The position numbers were made by a program, and so were the translations under genes. A stretch of 42,231 nucleotides of DNA, from the NCBI GenBank assembly GCA_017398825.1, contig JAFQEV010000007.1, positions 1-42,231 on the forward strand, in the 5' to 3' direction. The stretch comes from Clostridia bacterium. GTDB lineage: Bacteria; Bacillota; Clostridia; Christensenellales; Borkfalkiaceae. Below, one piece after another: positions 23,430-30,841 of this stretch. The number at the start of each line of letters is the position of its first letter. The first letter of the stretch is position 1. The notes below the pieces were generated by a model. That model was not told the origin of the DNA. It ran no database searches and saw only the letters and a list, made by a program, of their open reading frames with translations.

Positions 23430-23776
23430 AAAAGCACGCGGTTGTCGCTCTTCCCGTAGGGAATTGCGACAACTAAATAAATCCTTACGGGTTTGTGATA
23501 TTCGCTTAAAGCGAGTGATATTGCCTATCGGCAGTTATATTTGTCTAACGGCAAGTTGTGGATTTATTTAACATAACTTTGACTGCAAGTCAAAATATAA
23601 CGCAAGAGTATCTTGCATATCACTTTTAGCCACAAGGCTAAAAATATAACTATATTAACCTAATCTTTTGTGGTAAAGATAAAGCCCACCATATTTCGCT
23701 TTTTGCGAAGTATAGTGGGCTACACTTTTGTATTAAAGTAAAAATCTCTAAGAGAAGAGCGCTTTGCGTGCTTTTT
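23430..23776. repeat. 347-nt multi-hairpin foldback element filling the 364-nt gap
   Basis: The ends AAAAAGCACGC (23430-23440) and GCGTGCTTTTT (23766-23776) are exact 11-bp complements. A second pairing CGCTCTTC/GAAGAGCG (23446-23453 with 23754-23761) lies inside. Nested within are GTTGTCGC-TC-TTCCC...GGGAA-TT-GCGACAAC (23441-23473), which competes with the previous pairing, and TAAATAAATCC/GGATTTATTTA (23474-23484 with 23560-23570). The latter encloses three small hairpins spaced by GTGATATT-like linkers. TTTGACT/AGTCAAA, GCAAGA/TCTTGC, TTTTAGCC/GGCTAAAA, ATCTTT/AAAGAT, AGCCCAC...GTGGGCT (23683-23721) and ACTTT/AAAGT follow. There is no open reading frame of note. It may be a MITE-like element, a structured RNA, or a bidirectional terminator between the convergent lipoprotein and XRE genes. 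Confidence 0.75.
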
Positions 23777-23783
23777 CATTTGT

Positions 23784-24110
23784 TTAGCGAAGTGCTTTTA
23801 TATATCCTAAAACTTTGTTTTGTTCATCATCAGGCAGTAAATTAAATGAGGATAAAAGTTCAGTTTGTTTATCATTGAATTTGGGTTTGCCCGAGTTTAA
23901 AACACCGTAATCGTTTTCTCTACCTAATAGAAAATCTACCGAGCAATCAAAATATTCAGCCAAGCCCACAATCGTTTTAATATCAGGCTCGTTGATTTGA
24001 TTAAGCCATCTACTTATCGTTTGCTGTGTCGTATTAAAAACGTTTGCAAGAGTTGCTTGTGAAACGCCTTTTTCGCGCATAAGCATTTTTAAAACTTTTG
24101 AGAAATTCAT
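23784..24110 (-). CDS. XRE-family helix-turn-helix repressor
   Basis: The 108-residue protein has an N-terminal Cro/CI-type HTH (about 5-62): LMREKGVSQATLANVFNTTQQTISRWLNQINEPDIKTIVGLAEYF, with the typical DFLLGR end. A short C-terminal helical segment for dimerisation follows. It is transcribed divergently from the unknown 24216 gene across an intergenic region with three ACACGC half-sites, so it very likely represses both promoters. SD AAGGTGG lies just before the ATG. The C-terminal domain is too short for a LexA-like or metallopeptidase-dependent switch, so the inducing signal is unknown. Confidence 0.93.
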   Translation of the reverse strand: MNFSKVLKMLMREKGVSQATLANVFNTTQQTISRWLNQINEPDIKTIVGLAEYFDCSVDFLLGRENDYGVLNSGKPKFNDKQTELLSSFNLLPDDEQNKVLGYIKALR

Positions 24111-24133
24111 ATTACCACCTTATTTTAAATTTT

Positions 24134-24211
24134 ACACGCAAAAGGTGTTACATTGCATTGACAACACGCTAAGCGTGTGATATATTTTAGTAAATACACG
24201 CAAAACAGGTG
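24134..24211. promoter_or_regulatory. Operator array of the XRE repressor
   Basis: Three ACACGC motifs start at 24134, 24164 and 24196, that is 30 and 32 nt apart (about three helical turns). The middle one is a perfect dyad ACACGCT-A-AGCGTGT (24164-24178). The outer two are half-dyads with a G-rich GGTG on the other side (24144-24147 and 24208-24211). The last overlaps the SD of the 24216 gene. Confidence 0.8.
24158..24186 (+). promoter_or_regulatory. Strong promoter with operator in its spacer
   Basis: TTGACA (24158-24163), exactly 17 nt, TATATT (24181-24186), with TGA before the -10. The spacer holds the complete dyad operator, so repressor binding would exclude RNA polymerase. Confidence 0.88.
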
Positions 24212-24215
24212 AAAT

Positions 24216-24608
24216 ATGAACAAGGATAGAAAAAGAAAGCTAATAGAGCACTTGTGCCCAACGGTTGACGTAGCAAAATTATTATTTGAGGATTTGTGTG
24301 TTGAAATTTCGTTGCTACTACCTAAGAAGGTTTGTTTTAGTGCGGATAATTTTAATAGTTTTATTAGGGAAGAGAATTTAAAAACAGCAAGAGAAATCGT
24401 AAGAAAATTTTTACTTGACAATGTACGATATAAAATAGAGTTAGAAAGCGAATACGGTGTTTATAATATAGATTATCTTGTGGATAACGTCTTGTGCGCT
24501 TATCTTATTTATTTAACACCTCACATAAACAAGGGGTCTGGTGCTGATATTTTTTTGGATAAGAGGAGTATTTGTTACAAAAGGCACTCTATAATTGATA
24601 TATTGTAA
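24216..24608 (+). CDS. Unknown 130-residue protein controlled by the XRE repressor
   Basis: A hydrophilic, mostly helical cytoplasmic protein without signal peptide or membrane helix. No known motif is seen. Notable are several Cys (for example HLCPTVD, EDLCVEIS, KKVCFS, DNVLCAY, RSICYK) and an AT-rich codon choice unlike the flanking housekeeping genes. It begins 30 nt after the -10 box, with AGGTG as SD inside the third operator site. The divergent repressor/target arrangement is typical of small accessory modules such as toxin-antitoxin pairs, prophage remnants or stress modules. Nothing in the sequence allows a choice between these. Confidence 0.75.
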   Translation: MNKDRKRKLIEHLCPTVDVAKLLFEDLCVEISLLLPKKVCFSADNFNSFIREENLKTAREIVRKFLLDNVRYKIELESEYGVYNIDYLVDNVLCAYLIYLTPHINKGSGADIFLDKRSICYKRHSIIDIL

Positions 24609-24703
24609 GTCTTTTTCATTTTCTTCTCACTTTTGAACGGTTATTTATGCATATTGCATAGAAAATGCTAAATTCAAATAGTTAAATTTGTGCAAAATGC
24701 CCA

Positions 24704-24732
24704 TTGCTTTATTTTTATATATATGATAAAAT
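24704..24732 (+). promoter_or_regulatory. Promoter of msmX-like gene
   Basis: TTGCTT (24704-24709), 17 nt, TAAAAT (24727-24732) with TGA before the -10 (extended -10). The SD GGAGGT is at 24754-24759. Confidence 0.7.
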
Positions 24733-24766
24733 TTTAGGGTAGAAAATTATTTTTGGAGGTATAGAT

Positions 24767-26185
24767 ATGGCTGGTTTATTACTTGACCACATTTACAAAG
24801 TATATCCGTCCGGCGTACAAGCCGTAACGGACTTCACTCTTGATATTCAAGACAAAGAGTTTATCGTATTCGTAGGACCTTCCGGTTGCGGTAAGTCCAC
24901 CACGCTCCGTATGATAGCAGGTCTTGAAGAAATTTCTGACGGTGACTTAGTTATCGATGGCAGAAAGGTTAACCTTATTCAACCTAAGGATAGAGATATC
25001 GCGATGGTATTCCAAAACTACGCACTTTATCCCCACATGACCGTTTACGACAATATGGCTTTCGGTCTTAAGCTTAGAAAGCTCCCCCGTGCTGAAATTG
25101 ATGCACGTGTTAAAGAGGCTGCTCGTATTTTAGGTCTTGAAACTTATCTTAACAGAAAACCCAAGGCGTTGTCTGGTGGTCAACGTCAACGTGTAGCGCT
25201 TGGTCGTGCAATCGTTCGTGAGCCTAAGGTATTCCTTCTTGACGAACCTCTTTCTAACCTTGACGCTAAGCTCCGTGGTCAAATGCGTACTGAGATTACC
25301 AAACTTCACCACAGACTTGCAACTACCTTCATTTACGTTACTCACGATCAGGTAGAGGCAATGACGATGGGTACTCGTATCGTAGTTATGAAAGACGGTT
25401 TTATTCAGCAGGTTGACGCACCTCAAAAACTTTACGATTATCCCGCAAACATTTTCGTAGCAGGCTTTATCGGCACTCCTCAAATGAACTTCTTCGATGC
25501 TGTTATTACCGGCACTAAGGCTAATCCCTGCGTAGAGTTCGAAGGTCAAAAGCTTACTATTAATAAGGATACTACTGCAAGAATTATCAATCTTGACGAA
25601 TATCTTAACACCGGCAAGCCTGTAGTATTAGGTATCCGTCCTGAAGACTTCCACGATGAAGCTGATTTCATTGCTAAGTCTAAAAAGTCAGTTATTCACG
25701 TTAGGGTTGACGTTCTTGAAAAGCTTGGTGCAGAAAGCTTACTTTACTGCGCATTCGGCGAGCTTGACGAGGATGCTGAGAGAATAGCATCTTTAGCTGA
25801 AACTACCACTCAACTTATCGCTAAGATTGACGCGCGCTCCGCAACTCAAGCACACACGATGGTAGACCTTGCTATCGATATGAACCACATTCACCTCTTC
25901 GATAAAGAGACCGAACTTTCTATCTTAGAAGGCGAGGGCACTAAGGCATACGTTCCCGTTGTTGAACTTGAAAGACAGGCTCAACGCGCTGAAGAAGAGA
26001 GAGTTAAAGCTGAACAAAAAGCTGCAAAGCTCGCTGCTAAGCAAGCTGCGAAAGACGCAAAGGCTGCTGCAAAAGCTGCAAAGGCTGCTCCCGCAGTTGA
26101 AGAAACTCCTGTTGAAGATGCACCTGTTGAAGACGCACCTGTTGAAGATGCACCTAAGGCAGAGGATGCTCCTGTTGAGGAATAA
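24767..26185 (+). CDS. msmX: MsmX/UgpC-type carbohydrate ABC transporter ATPase with extra C-terminal tail
   Basis: The 472-residue ATPase has Walker [10 protein letters not shown] (about 38-46), Q-loop [13 protein letters not shown], signature LSGGQRQR (about 135-142), Walker [13 protein letters not shown] and a C-terminal OB/TOBE domain (about 240-370). These match the shared CUT1 sugar-importer ATPases, which serve several permeases; no permease gene lies here. Usual length is about 365-380. This one continues with a charged Ala/Lys/Glu coiled coil (about 395-445) and then three PVEDA repeats (15-nt DNA repeats) ending in PVEE. Arg codons are mostly CGT, unlike most neighbours, suggesting high expression. 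It has its own promoter and terminator. Confidence 0.92.
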   Translation: MAGLLLDHIYKVYPSGVQAVTDFTLDIQDKEFIVFVGPSGCGKSTTLRMIAGLEEISDGDLVIDGRKVNLIQPKDRDIAMVFQNYALYPHMTVYDNMAFGLKLRKLPRAEIDARVKEAARILGLETYLNRKPKALSGGQRQRVALGRAIVREPKVFLLDEPLSNLDAKLRGQMRTEITKLHHRLATTFIYVTHDQVEAMTMGTRIVVMKDGFIQQVDAPQKLYDYPANIFVAGFIGTPQMNFFDAVITGTKANPCVEFEGQKLTINKDTTARIINLDEYLNTGKPVVLGIRPEDFHDEADFIAKSKKSVIHVRVDVLEKLGAESLLYCAFGELDEDAERIASLAETTTQLIAKIDARSATQAHTMVDLAIDMNHIHLFDKETELSILEGEGTKAYVPVVELERQAQRAEEERVKAEQKAAKLAAKQAAKDAKAAAKAAKAAPAVEETPVEDAPVEDAPVEDAPKAEDAPVEE

Positions 26186-26196
26186 AATTTAATTTT

Positions 26197-26228
26197 AAAC
26201 ACCACTCCATTGCGAGTGGTGTTTTTTT
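26197..26228 (+). terminator. Intrinsic terminator after msmX-like gene
   Basis: ACACCACTC (26199-26207), loop CATTGC, GAGTGGTGT (26214-26222), then seven T. Perfect 9-bp stem. Confidence 0.94.
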
Positions 26229-26353
26229 ATTCCTTAACCATAAAATCTAAATGCTGTTACTATAATTACAAATTTAGTCAAATTGCTTGATTATTAGCAT
26301 AATATAATATATAATTAAGTTAAATTTTGTATAATTTGCACAAAAGGATAGAT

Positions 26354-27403
26354 ATGGAAAAGGAATTATCAAGAGTATTACAAGGCGTTAAGGAAAAAAC
26401 GGGCATTTTAGTTCAGGCGATATCCGAAAACGGCGAGTATTTCGCAAGCACAATGGCGGAATATATTGCCGACTTACCATCGGCGTTTACTTCGGGCGCA
26501 AGCGTTATTCAACTTGAGGGCAAAACTTATTTTAAGTTTAACTTTGGCGGTAACTTGTTTTACGCGGTTATCGGTGGTGATGGTGAAAGCGAGAGGCGTT
26601 TCGCGAACTTGATTGCAGGCTATATTGAACTTTCCGAAAGCAAGCCCAAACAACTCTCGTTTGACGAACAGCTTGGCTTTATCTTAACGGGCAATTCCAC
26701 TAAGGGCAAAGCCTTGCAATTTATGAACGATTATTCTCTCCCTAAAAATCCCCTTTACGTTATGACTATAAAAACGGATAGGGATATATCCGATATCTCG
26801 GAATTTTTATCCAGTTATTTTGGGGGAGAGGGAGCGGTAGTTTCGCTCACTAACGATACTTGCGCATATATAAGATACGTTGAACAAAGCGACGCTGCCG
26901 ACCTTTTAACTCCCGTTCGCCAAGCTGAAATTTTAAAGCGTTCGGTATTTGAAGAGCTCGGCGTTGTTGTAAACGTTTACGTTGGAAGTATAGTAAAGAG
27001 TTTTTTAGACGTTTCAAAATCGTATTTTCAAGCCTTATCAACTGAAAAAGCAAGCCGTGAAAGAGGGTTAAACGGTGGCGTTTACGCATACAAGGACTAT
27101 TTGCTCGATAAAATTGCCGAGGAACTACCGCCCGAAAAGCTTGAGGAATATTTAAGCGCTCTAACCTTTAGCGCAAGTGAGATTTTAGGCGATGAGGAAT
27201 TGCTTACAACGGGCGATTGTTTCTTAAGAAACAACCTAAACGTTTCCGAAACGGCGAGAGAGATGTATATTCACCGCAATACGCTTATTTACAGGCTTGA
27301 AAAGATTGAAAAGCTCACGGGGCTTGATATTAAAAAGTTTAGCGATGCATTAAATTTTAAACTATTGTATATAATTTCTAAAATGGACGGCTATGAGAAA
27401 TAA
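26354..27403 (+). CDS. CdaR/PucR-family transcriptional regulator
   Basis: The 349-residue protein has a variable N-terminal sensing part (about 1-110), a GGDEF-like degenerate middle domain (about 115-250) and a C-terminal PucR-type HTH. The HTH motif is FLRNNLNVSETAREMYIHRNTLIYRLEKIEKLTGLD (about 290-330). Such proteins regulate purine, sugar-diacid or amino acid use; the ligand is not evident. ATG at 26354 with SD AAAGGA is preferred over an upstream TTG at 26327, which precedes a TATAAT box (26330-26335) that is the likely -10. The end overlaps the following protease gene by 11 nt, so both are one transcript. Confidence 0.88.
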   Translation: MEKELSRVLQGVKEKTGILVQAISENGEYFASTMAEYIADLPSAFTSGASVIQLEGKTYFKFNFGGNLFYAVIGGDGESERRFANLIAGYIELSESKPKQLSFDEQLGFILTGNSTKGKALQFMNDYSLPKNPLYVMTIKTDRDISDISEFLSSYFGGEGAVVSLTNDTCAYIRYVEQSDAADLLTPVRQAEILKRSVFEELGVVVNVYVGSIVKSFLDVSKSYFQALSTEKASRERGLNGGVYAYKDYLLDKIAEELPPEKLEEYLSALTFSASEILGDEELLTTGDCFLRNNLNVSETAREMYIHRNTLIYRLEKIEKLTGLDIKKFSDALNFKLLYIISKMDGYEK

Positions 27404-28646
27404 AATAATAAAGAGGATTTTAATAGGTTTTTTAGCACTCGTGCTAACGGCGGGCGTATACTTTTTAGGTTTTTTCACTTACAAGTGGTCGCTTTCCGAT
27501 ACCGAGCAGGAACTACTTAAGATTTTGGACGCTTACGATAAGCATTACTATTATCAAGACCCAAATATAATAGATACGATTTGCGATGCTATTTTGGACG
27601 ATTATTCCGACTATTACACTCCCGAAGAGTACGAGGCTGTTATTCGCACCAACCTTGGCAAAAACGTTGGCATAGGCTTATCGTTTTTAGACGACACTAA
27701 CGTTATTAGCGAGGTTATAATAAACTCGCCTTGCTTTAAGGCGGGGATAAAAGCTGGTGGAACGGTGATTTCCGCCGTATCTCGAAACATGGGTAGTACT
27801 GGTGAGAATATCCGCAATTTTATACTCGATTTGAGCGAGGGTAGCAACGTTACTTTAGATATTGATTATTCCGGAACGGTTAAAAGATACGAGGTAAAAA
27901 AGCAAACGTACAACCAGTCTTACGTAACTTACAAAAACGCCGAGGGAACTTTTGCATACGTAGATAATTCCACCTCGATGGAACTTAAAAAAATAAGCGA
28001 TGATAACCTTTCAAAAAGCGGTGTAGGATATATAAAATACACCTCCTTTAACGGAAAGGACGGTGGTTTATACGGCTCTGTTTCCCAAATGAAGACCGCG
28101 CTTGAAAAGTTTAAGCTCGACGGAAATCACACCCTAATTTTCGACCTTAGAGATAATGGTGGCGGGTATATGGACGTATTGTCAGGAGTAGCTGGTATGC
28201 TCGTTGAAAAGCACGAAGACCGCCAAGTTATGTCAATCACCAAAGACCATGATGGAAAGGAAACTAAGCACTACGTTGGAACTAACTATTATTCGAGCTA
28301 CGCTTTTGAAAAGATATACGTATTAGCAAACCAAAACACCGCCTCGGCATCGGAGGTTTTAATCGGCGCGATGCTCGATTACGATACTAAAGGCGTTGTT
28401 TCAATAGTGTTAGACGGGCACGAAAAAAATGAAGAAACTATTTACAAAACCTACGGAAAGGGCATAATGCAAACTACCTATAAGTATTTAGACGGTAGCG
28501 CCGTAAAGCTCACCACGGCAAAGGTATTTTGGCCTGTATCTAATAGATGTATCCACGGAGTTGGCGTAACCACGAGCACCTCTCAAAAGGTGTTAAACGC
28601 CGAAAATGAAAACGCTTTTGAGTACGCGTTATCAATCATAGAATAA
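27393..28646 (+). CDS. CtpA-type carboxyl-terminal processing protease (S41)
   Basis: The 417-residue protein has an N-terminal membrane anchor (about 7-29), a helical N-terminal segment, a PDZ domain (about 85-170; GIGLSFLDD..., KAGIKAGGTV) and an S41 peptidase domain (about 190-400). In the latter TLIFDLRDNGGGY is the core strand and NTASASE (about 315-321) holds the nucleophile Ser. KTYGKGIMQ holds the general-base Lys and the following Gln. It acts outside the membrane on C-termini of secreted or membrane proteins. Compared with B. subtilis CtpB the length is normal. It overlaps the regulator upstream and ends at a bidirectional terminator. Confidence 0.93.
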   Translation: MRNKIIKRILIGFLALVLTAGVYFLGFFTYKWSLSDTEQELLKILDAYDKHYYYQDPNIIDTICDAILDDYSDYYTPEEYEAVIRTNLGKNVGIGLSFLDDTNVISEVIINSPCFKAGIKAGGTVISAVSRNMGSTGENIRNFILDLSEGSNVTLDIDYSGTVKRYEVKKQTYNQSYVTYKNAEGTFAYVDNSTSMELKKISDDNLSKSGVGYIKYTSFNGKDGGLYGSVSQMKTALEKFKLDGNHTLIFDLRDNGGGYMDVLSGVAGMLVEKHEDRQVMSITKDHDGKETKHYVGTNYYSSYAFEKIYVLANQNTASASEVLIGAMLDYDTKGVVSIVLDGHEKNEETIYKTYGKGIMQTTYKYLDGSAVKLTTAKVFWPVSNRCIHGVGVTTSTSQKVLNAENENAFEYALSIIE

Positions 28647-28647
28647 A

Positions 28648-28678
28648 TAAAAAAACGCCCGATAAGGCGTTTTTTTAT
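28648..28678. terminator. Bidirectional terminator between protease and 28675 gene
   Basis: A-run, ACGCC (28655-28659), loop CGATAA, GGCGT (28666-28670), T-run. A/T flanks on both sides allow use in both directions. Confidence 0.88.
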
Positions 28679-29025
28679 TTGAAATAACTGTTTAAAGATG
28701 ATAAAATTTCAGCGCTCGCCACGTCTTTGATAGGGTTTAGATACTCGGGCGCTTGTGGGCTTTGATAAGAACTTTCACTCGGCACTTCGGTGCTGTTTTT
28801 CATTTGCGAAAAAATACTCGTTATAAGAGGGATAATAGATTTTAAATCAAAATTTCCGTTCATTATCCCTTTGATCTCGTCACTCGATATCATTTTTACA
28901 ATTTCCTCGTTCACGCCGAAAAGGGATAAAAGAGGGGTTATGCTTTCAAGGTCGAAATCGCTTTTCGAGCCACCTTTTTTAGAGAGTAGAAAAACTATTA
29001 TTAAAACTATCGGTAAAAAATTCAT
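28675..29025 (-). CDS. Small membrane-anchored protein of unknown function
   Basis: The 116-residue protein begins with a hydrophobic anchor (residues 2-15, NFLPIVLIIVFLL). It continues with two similar short segments, DFDLESITPLLSLFG and NFDLKSIIPLITSIF, about 35 residues apart. This suggests an internal repeat of an amphipathic helix. The middle is Ser/Pro-rich and the end helical. SD AGGTG precedes the ATG. It is divergent from the 29084 gene. The family is not recognised; orthologues with the DLxSIxPL repeat pattern would define it. Confidence 0.72.
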   Translation of the reverse strand: MNFLPIVLIIVFLLSKKGGSKSDFDLESITPLLSLFGVNEEIVKMISSDEIKGIMNGNFDLKSIIPLITSIFSQMKNSTEVPSESSYQSPQAPEYLNPIKDVASAEILSSLNSYFK

Positions 29026-29083
29026 AATTCACCTGTCACGATATATTTAAAATGAGCATATATTAGTTTTGTAGGAGATATTT

Positions 29084-29350
29084 ATGCGCGATTTTAATAA
29101 TTACAATCAAAAAAATCTTAACTCTAACGACAACGCTATGAACACGCTTAAGTCCTTTGCTAAAAAGTACGAGGGCGCTAGTGAAGACCAGCTCGTTTCG
29201 CAAATTCTAATCGAGGCGCAAAAGGGTAGGGAAAACGGAACGCTTACCGACGGGGATATCGAGCGTTTCCGCAATATGCTCTATCCTATGCTCAATCAAA
29301 AACAAAGGGAAAAGCTCGATAAGGTTATAAAACAACTTAAAACGAACTGA
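29084..29350 (+). CDS. Small helical protein of unknown function
   Basis: An 88-residue hydrophilic protein. Its Asn-rich N-terminus (about 1-18) is followed by a helical domain containing FAKKYEGASEDQLVSQILIEAQKGR and LTDGDIERFRNML. The second looks like an EF-hand-like or helix-capping turn, but without a full calcium loop. SD TAGGAG lies 6 nt before ATG. It is divergent from the 28675 gene and its last 14 nt overlap the convergent cysteine desulfurase gene. The pairing with the small membrane protein may reflect a shared role; function is unknown. Confidence 0.75.
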   Translation: MRDFNNYNQKNLNSNDNAMNTLKSFAKKYEGASEDQLVSQILIEAQKGRENGTLTDGDIERFRNMLYPMLNQKQREKLDKVIKQLKTN

Positions 29351-30464
29351 TTTCTTTAACGGCGGAGATAAGAAGGTTGAGTTCGCGCTTGGTATTATGC
29401 ATGCACAATGACGCGCGCACGAGCCCGTCTTCCTCCGTCTTTAGCATTTTATGTACGAGCGGGGCACAATGGTAACCTCCGCGAACGGCTATATCGTATT
29501 TAGAAGAGAGTATCTCGGCAACCTCCGCCGATGGAAAACTCTCAATTTTAAAGCTGACTATTCCAAAGCGGTTGGGGTTAGAATACACTTTAACGCTCTC
29601 AATCATAGCGAGGTTTTTAACAAGATAATCGGTGTAGGAATAAAGCTCCGTTCCGATATACGATAGATTTTTTTCAGCGTATCTAACGCCCTCTTCGAGC
29701 GAGCAAATTGCAGGGAGGTTAAGCGTTCCGCTCTCTAATTTTTCAGGGTAGCAATCTGGCTGAAGGGTGTTAAAGCTTTCCGTGCCCGTTCCGCCCTGAT
29801 ACACAGCCGACGGGTTTGCCCTTTTAGATAGAATAAGCGCTCCAACGCCTTGGATAGAGTTCAAACCCTTATGACCAGCCAAGGCGAGCATATCTATATT
29901 TTGCTCTTTAATATTTAGGGGAACGTGCCCTCCCGCTTGAGCCCCGTCAACGATAAACAGCGCGTTTTTTCCCTTTAAAAATCCGCCTATTTCTTTAAGG
30001 TTAACACTTTCGCCCGTAACGTTTGAAACGGCGTTTAAGCAAACGGCGGTGACGCTATTATCAAAGTGTTTTTGAATATCCGAAAGGGTTATATACCGCT
30101 TGTTTTCGGGTTCTATTACGCATAGCGTAATAATTTTTTCCTTTTCCAAGGTAAACAGCGGTCTTAAAACGCTGTTGTGTTCGAGCGTTGAGGTTAAAAC
30201 CTTTCCGCCTTTTATCCCACCGTGAACGGCTATGTTTAAGCTCTCCGTGCAGTTTTTGGTAAAGATTACCCGAGACGGACTTTCCGCCCCGAAAAACTCC
30301 GCGAGCTTTTTGCGACAAGAATAAACGTAGTCCGATGCAGTTTTTGATAATCTGTGCCCACTCCTACCAACGTTGGCGTTTAAGTATTTTATAACCGAGC
30401 AGGCGGTTTCCGTCACGCTTGCAGGCTTGTAACCGCCCGTTGCCGCATTGTCTAAATAAATCAT
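29337..30464 (-). CDS. Cysteine desulfurase-like aminotransferase V family protein
   Basis: The 375-residue PLP enzyme starts YLDNAATGGYKP and carries GRSGHRLS, the FTKNCTESLN segment and the PLP-binding Lys in ALAGHKGL (about residue 195). The catalytic Cys is in RGGYHCAPLVHK (about 332-343). The GxHCAPLxH form and the VRASLCMHNT end are typical of the EF2568-type cysteine desulfurase group rather than IscS or SufS. That group has been associated with selenium or sulfur delivery systems. The neighbour across the divergent gap, a DUF3343 protein, supports such a role. Substrate and acceptor are not proven by sequence. Confidence 0.9.
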   Translation of the reverse strand: MIYLDNAATGGYKPASVTETACSVIKYLNANVGRSGHRLSKTASDYVYSCRKKLAEFFGAESPSRVIFTKNCTESLNIAVHGGIKGGKVLTSTLEHNSVLRPLFTLEKEKIITLCVIEPENKRYITLSDIQKHFDNSVTAVCLNAVSNVTGESVNLKEIGGFLKGKNALFIVDGAQAGGHVPLNIKEQNIDMLALAGHKGLNSIQGVGALILSKRANPSAVYQGGTGTESFNTLQPDCYPEKLESGTLNLPAICSLEEGVRYAEKNLSYIGTELYSYTDYLVKNLAMIESVKVYSNPNRFGIVSFKIESFPSAEVAEILSSKYDIAVRGGYHCAPLVHKMLKTEEDGLVRASLCMHNTKRELNLLISAVKEISSF

Positions 30465-30516
30465 TAAATAATACCTACCGTTTTTTTATTATGTATATTC
30501 ACGAAGGAGAAATTAT

Positions 30517-30774
30517 ATGAAAAAATACGTTGCCGTATTCCGTTCCGGAACTGACGTTCAGTCCTTTATCGAGGATATGAAGGCAAAATACGCCTACGCT
30601 AAAACCGTTCCCACCCCTAAACAGCTACGGCTGGGTTGCGGGAGGTCGGCGGAATTTAACGCGCAGTTTATAACGCTTGCCAAAAAATTGATACTTTCGG
30701 GCAAGTATTCGTCCTTTTACACCCTCGTTTTGATTGAAAAGCAGGGAAGTAGAACGGTGAGTATGAAAATTTAA
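30517..30774 (+). CDS. DUF3343 protein, putative sulfur/selenium carrier
   Basis: The 85-residue protein has the DUF3343 layout: YVAVFRSGTDVQSF N-terminal strand and helix, then VPTPKQLRLGCGRSAEF (about 37-53) with the single conserved Cys in the CG motif. DUF3343 proteins are short carriers proposed to hold persulfide or selenium; this is family knowledge with limited experimental support. SD AAGGAG precedes the ATG. It is divergent from the cysteine desulfurase gene 52 nt away, so the two probably share a regulatory region. Its transcript ends at the hairpin 30796-30841 that abuts nth. Confidence 0.87.
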   Translation: MKKYVAVFRSGTDVQSFIEDMKAKYAYAKTVPTPKQLRLGCGRSAEFNAQFITLAKKLILSGKYSSFYTLVLIEKQGSRTVSMKI

Positions 30775-30795
30775 TTTAAAAAGATTGCTCTTTTT

Positions 30796-30841
30796 CGCCT
30801 TAGTGTGTTAAAATATAATACACACGTTAAGGCGTTTTTTT
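30796..30841 (+). terminator. Terminator after DUF3343 gene with a -10 box in its loop, abutting nth
   Basis: CGCCTTA (30796-30802) pairs with TAAGGCG (30828-30834) and GTGTGT with ACACAC (2-nt bulge), followed by seven T ending at the nth ATG. The loop contains TATAAT (30814-30819). A start near 30826 would give an nth mRNA lacking the 5' arm and with AAGGCG free as SD. Confidence 0.8.

Noticed and set aside
23430..23776. CRISPR array
   Set aside because: The repeats are inverted within units, of different sequence and without regular spacers.
26327..26353. TTG start extending the CdaR-type regulator
   Set aside because: It lies upstream of the likely -10 box; ATG at 26354 has SD AAAGGA.
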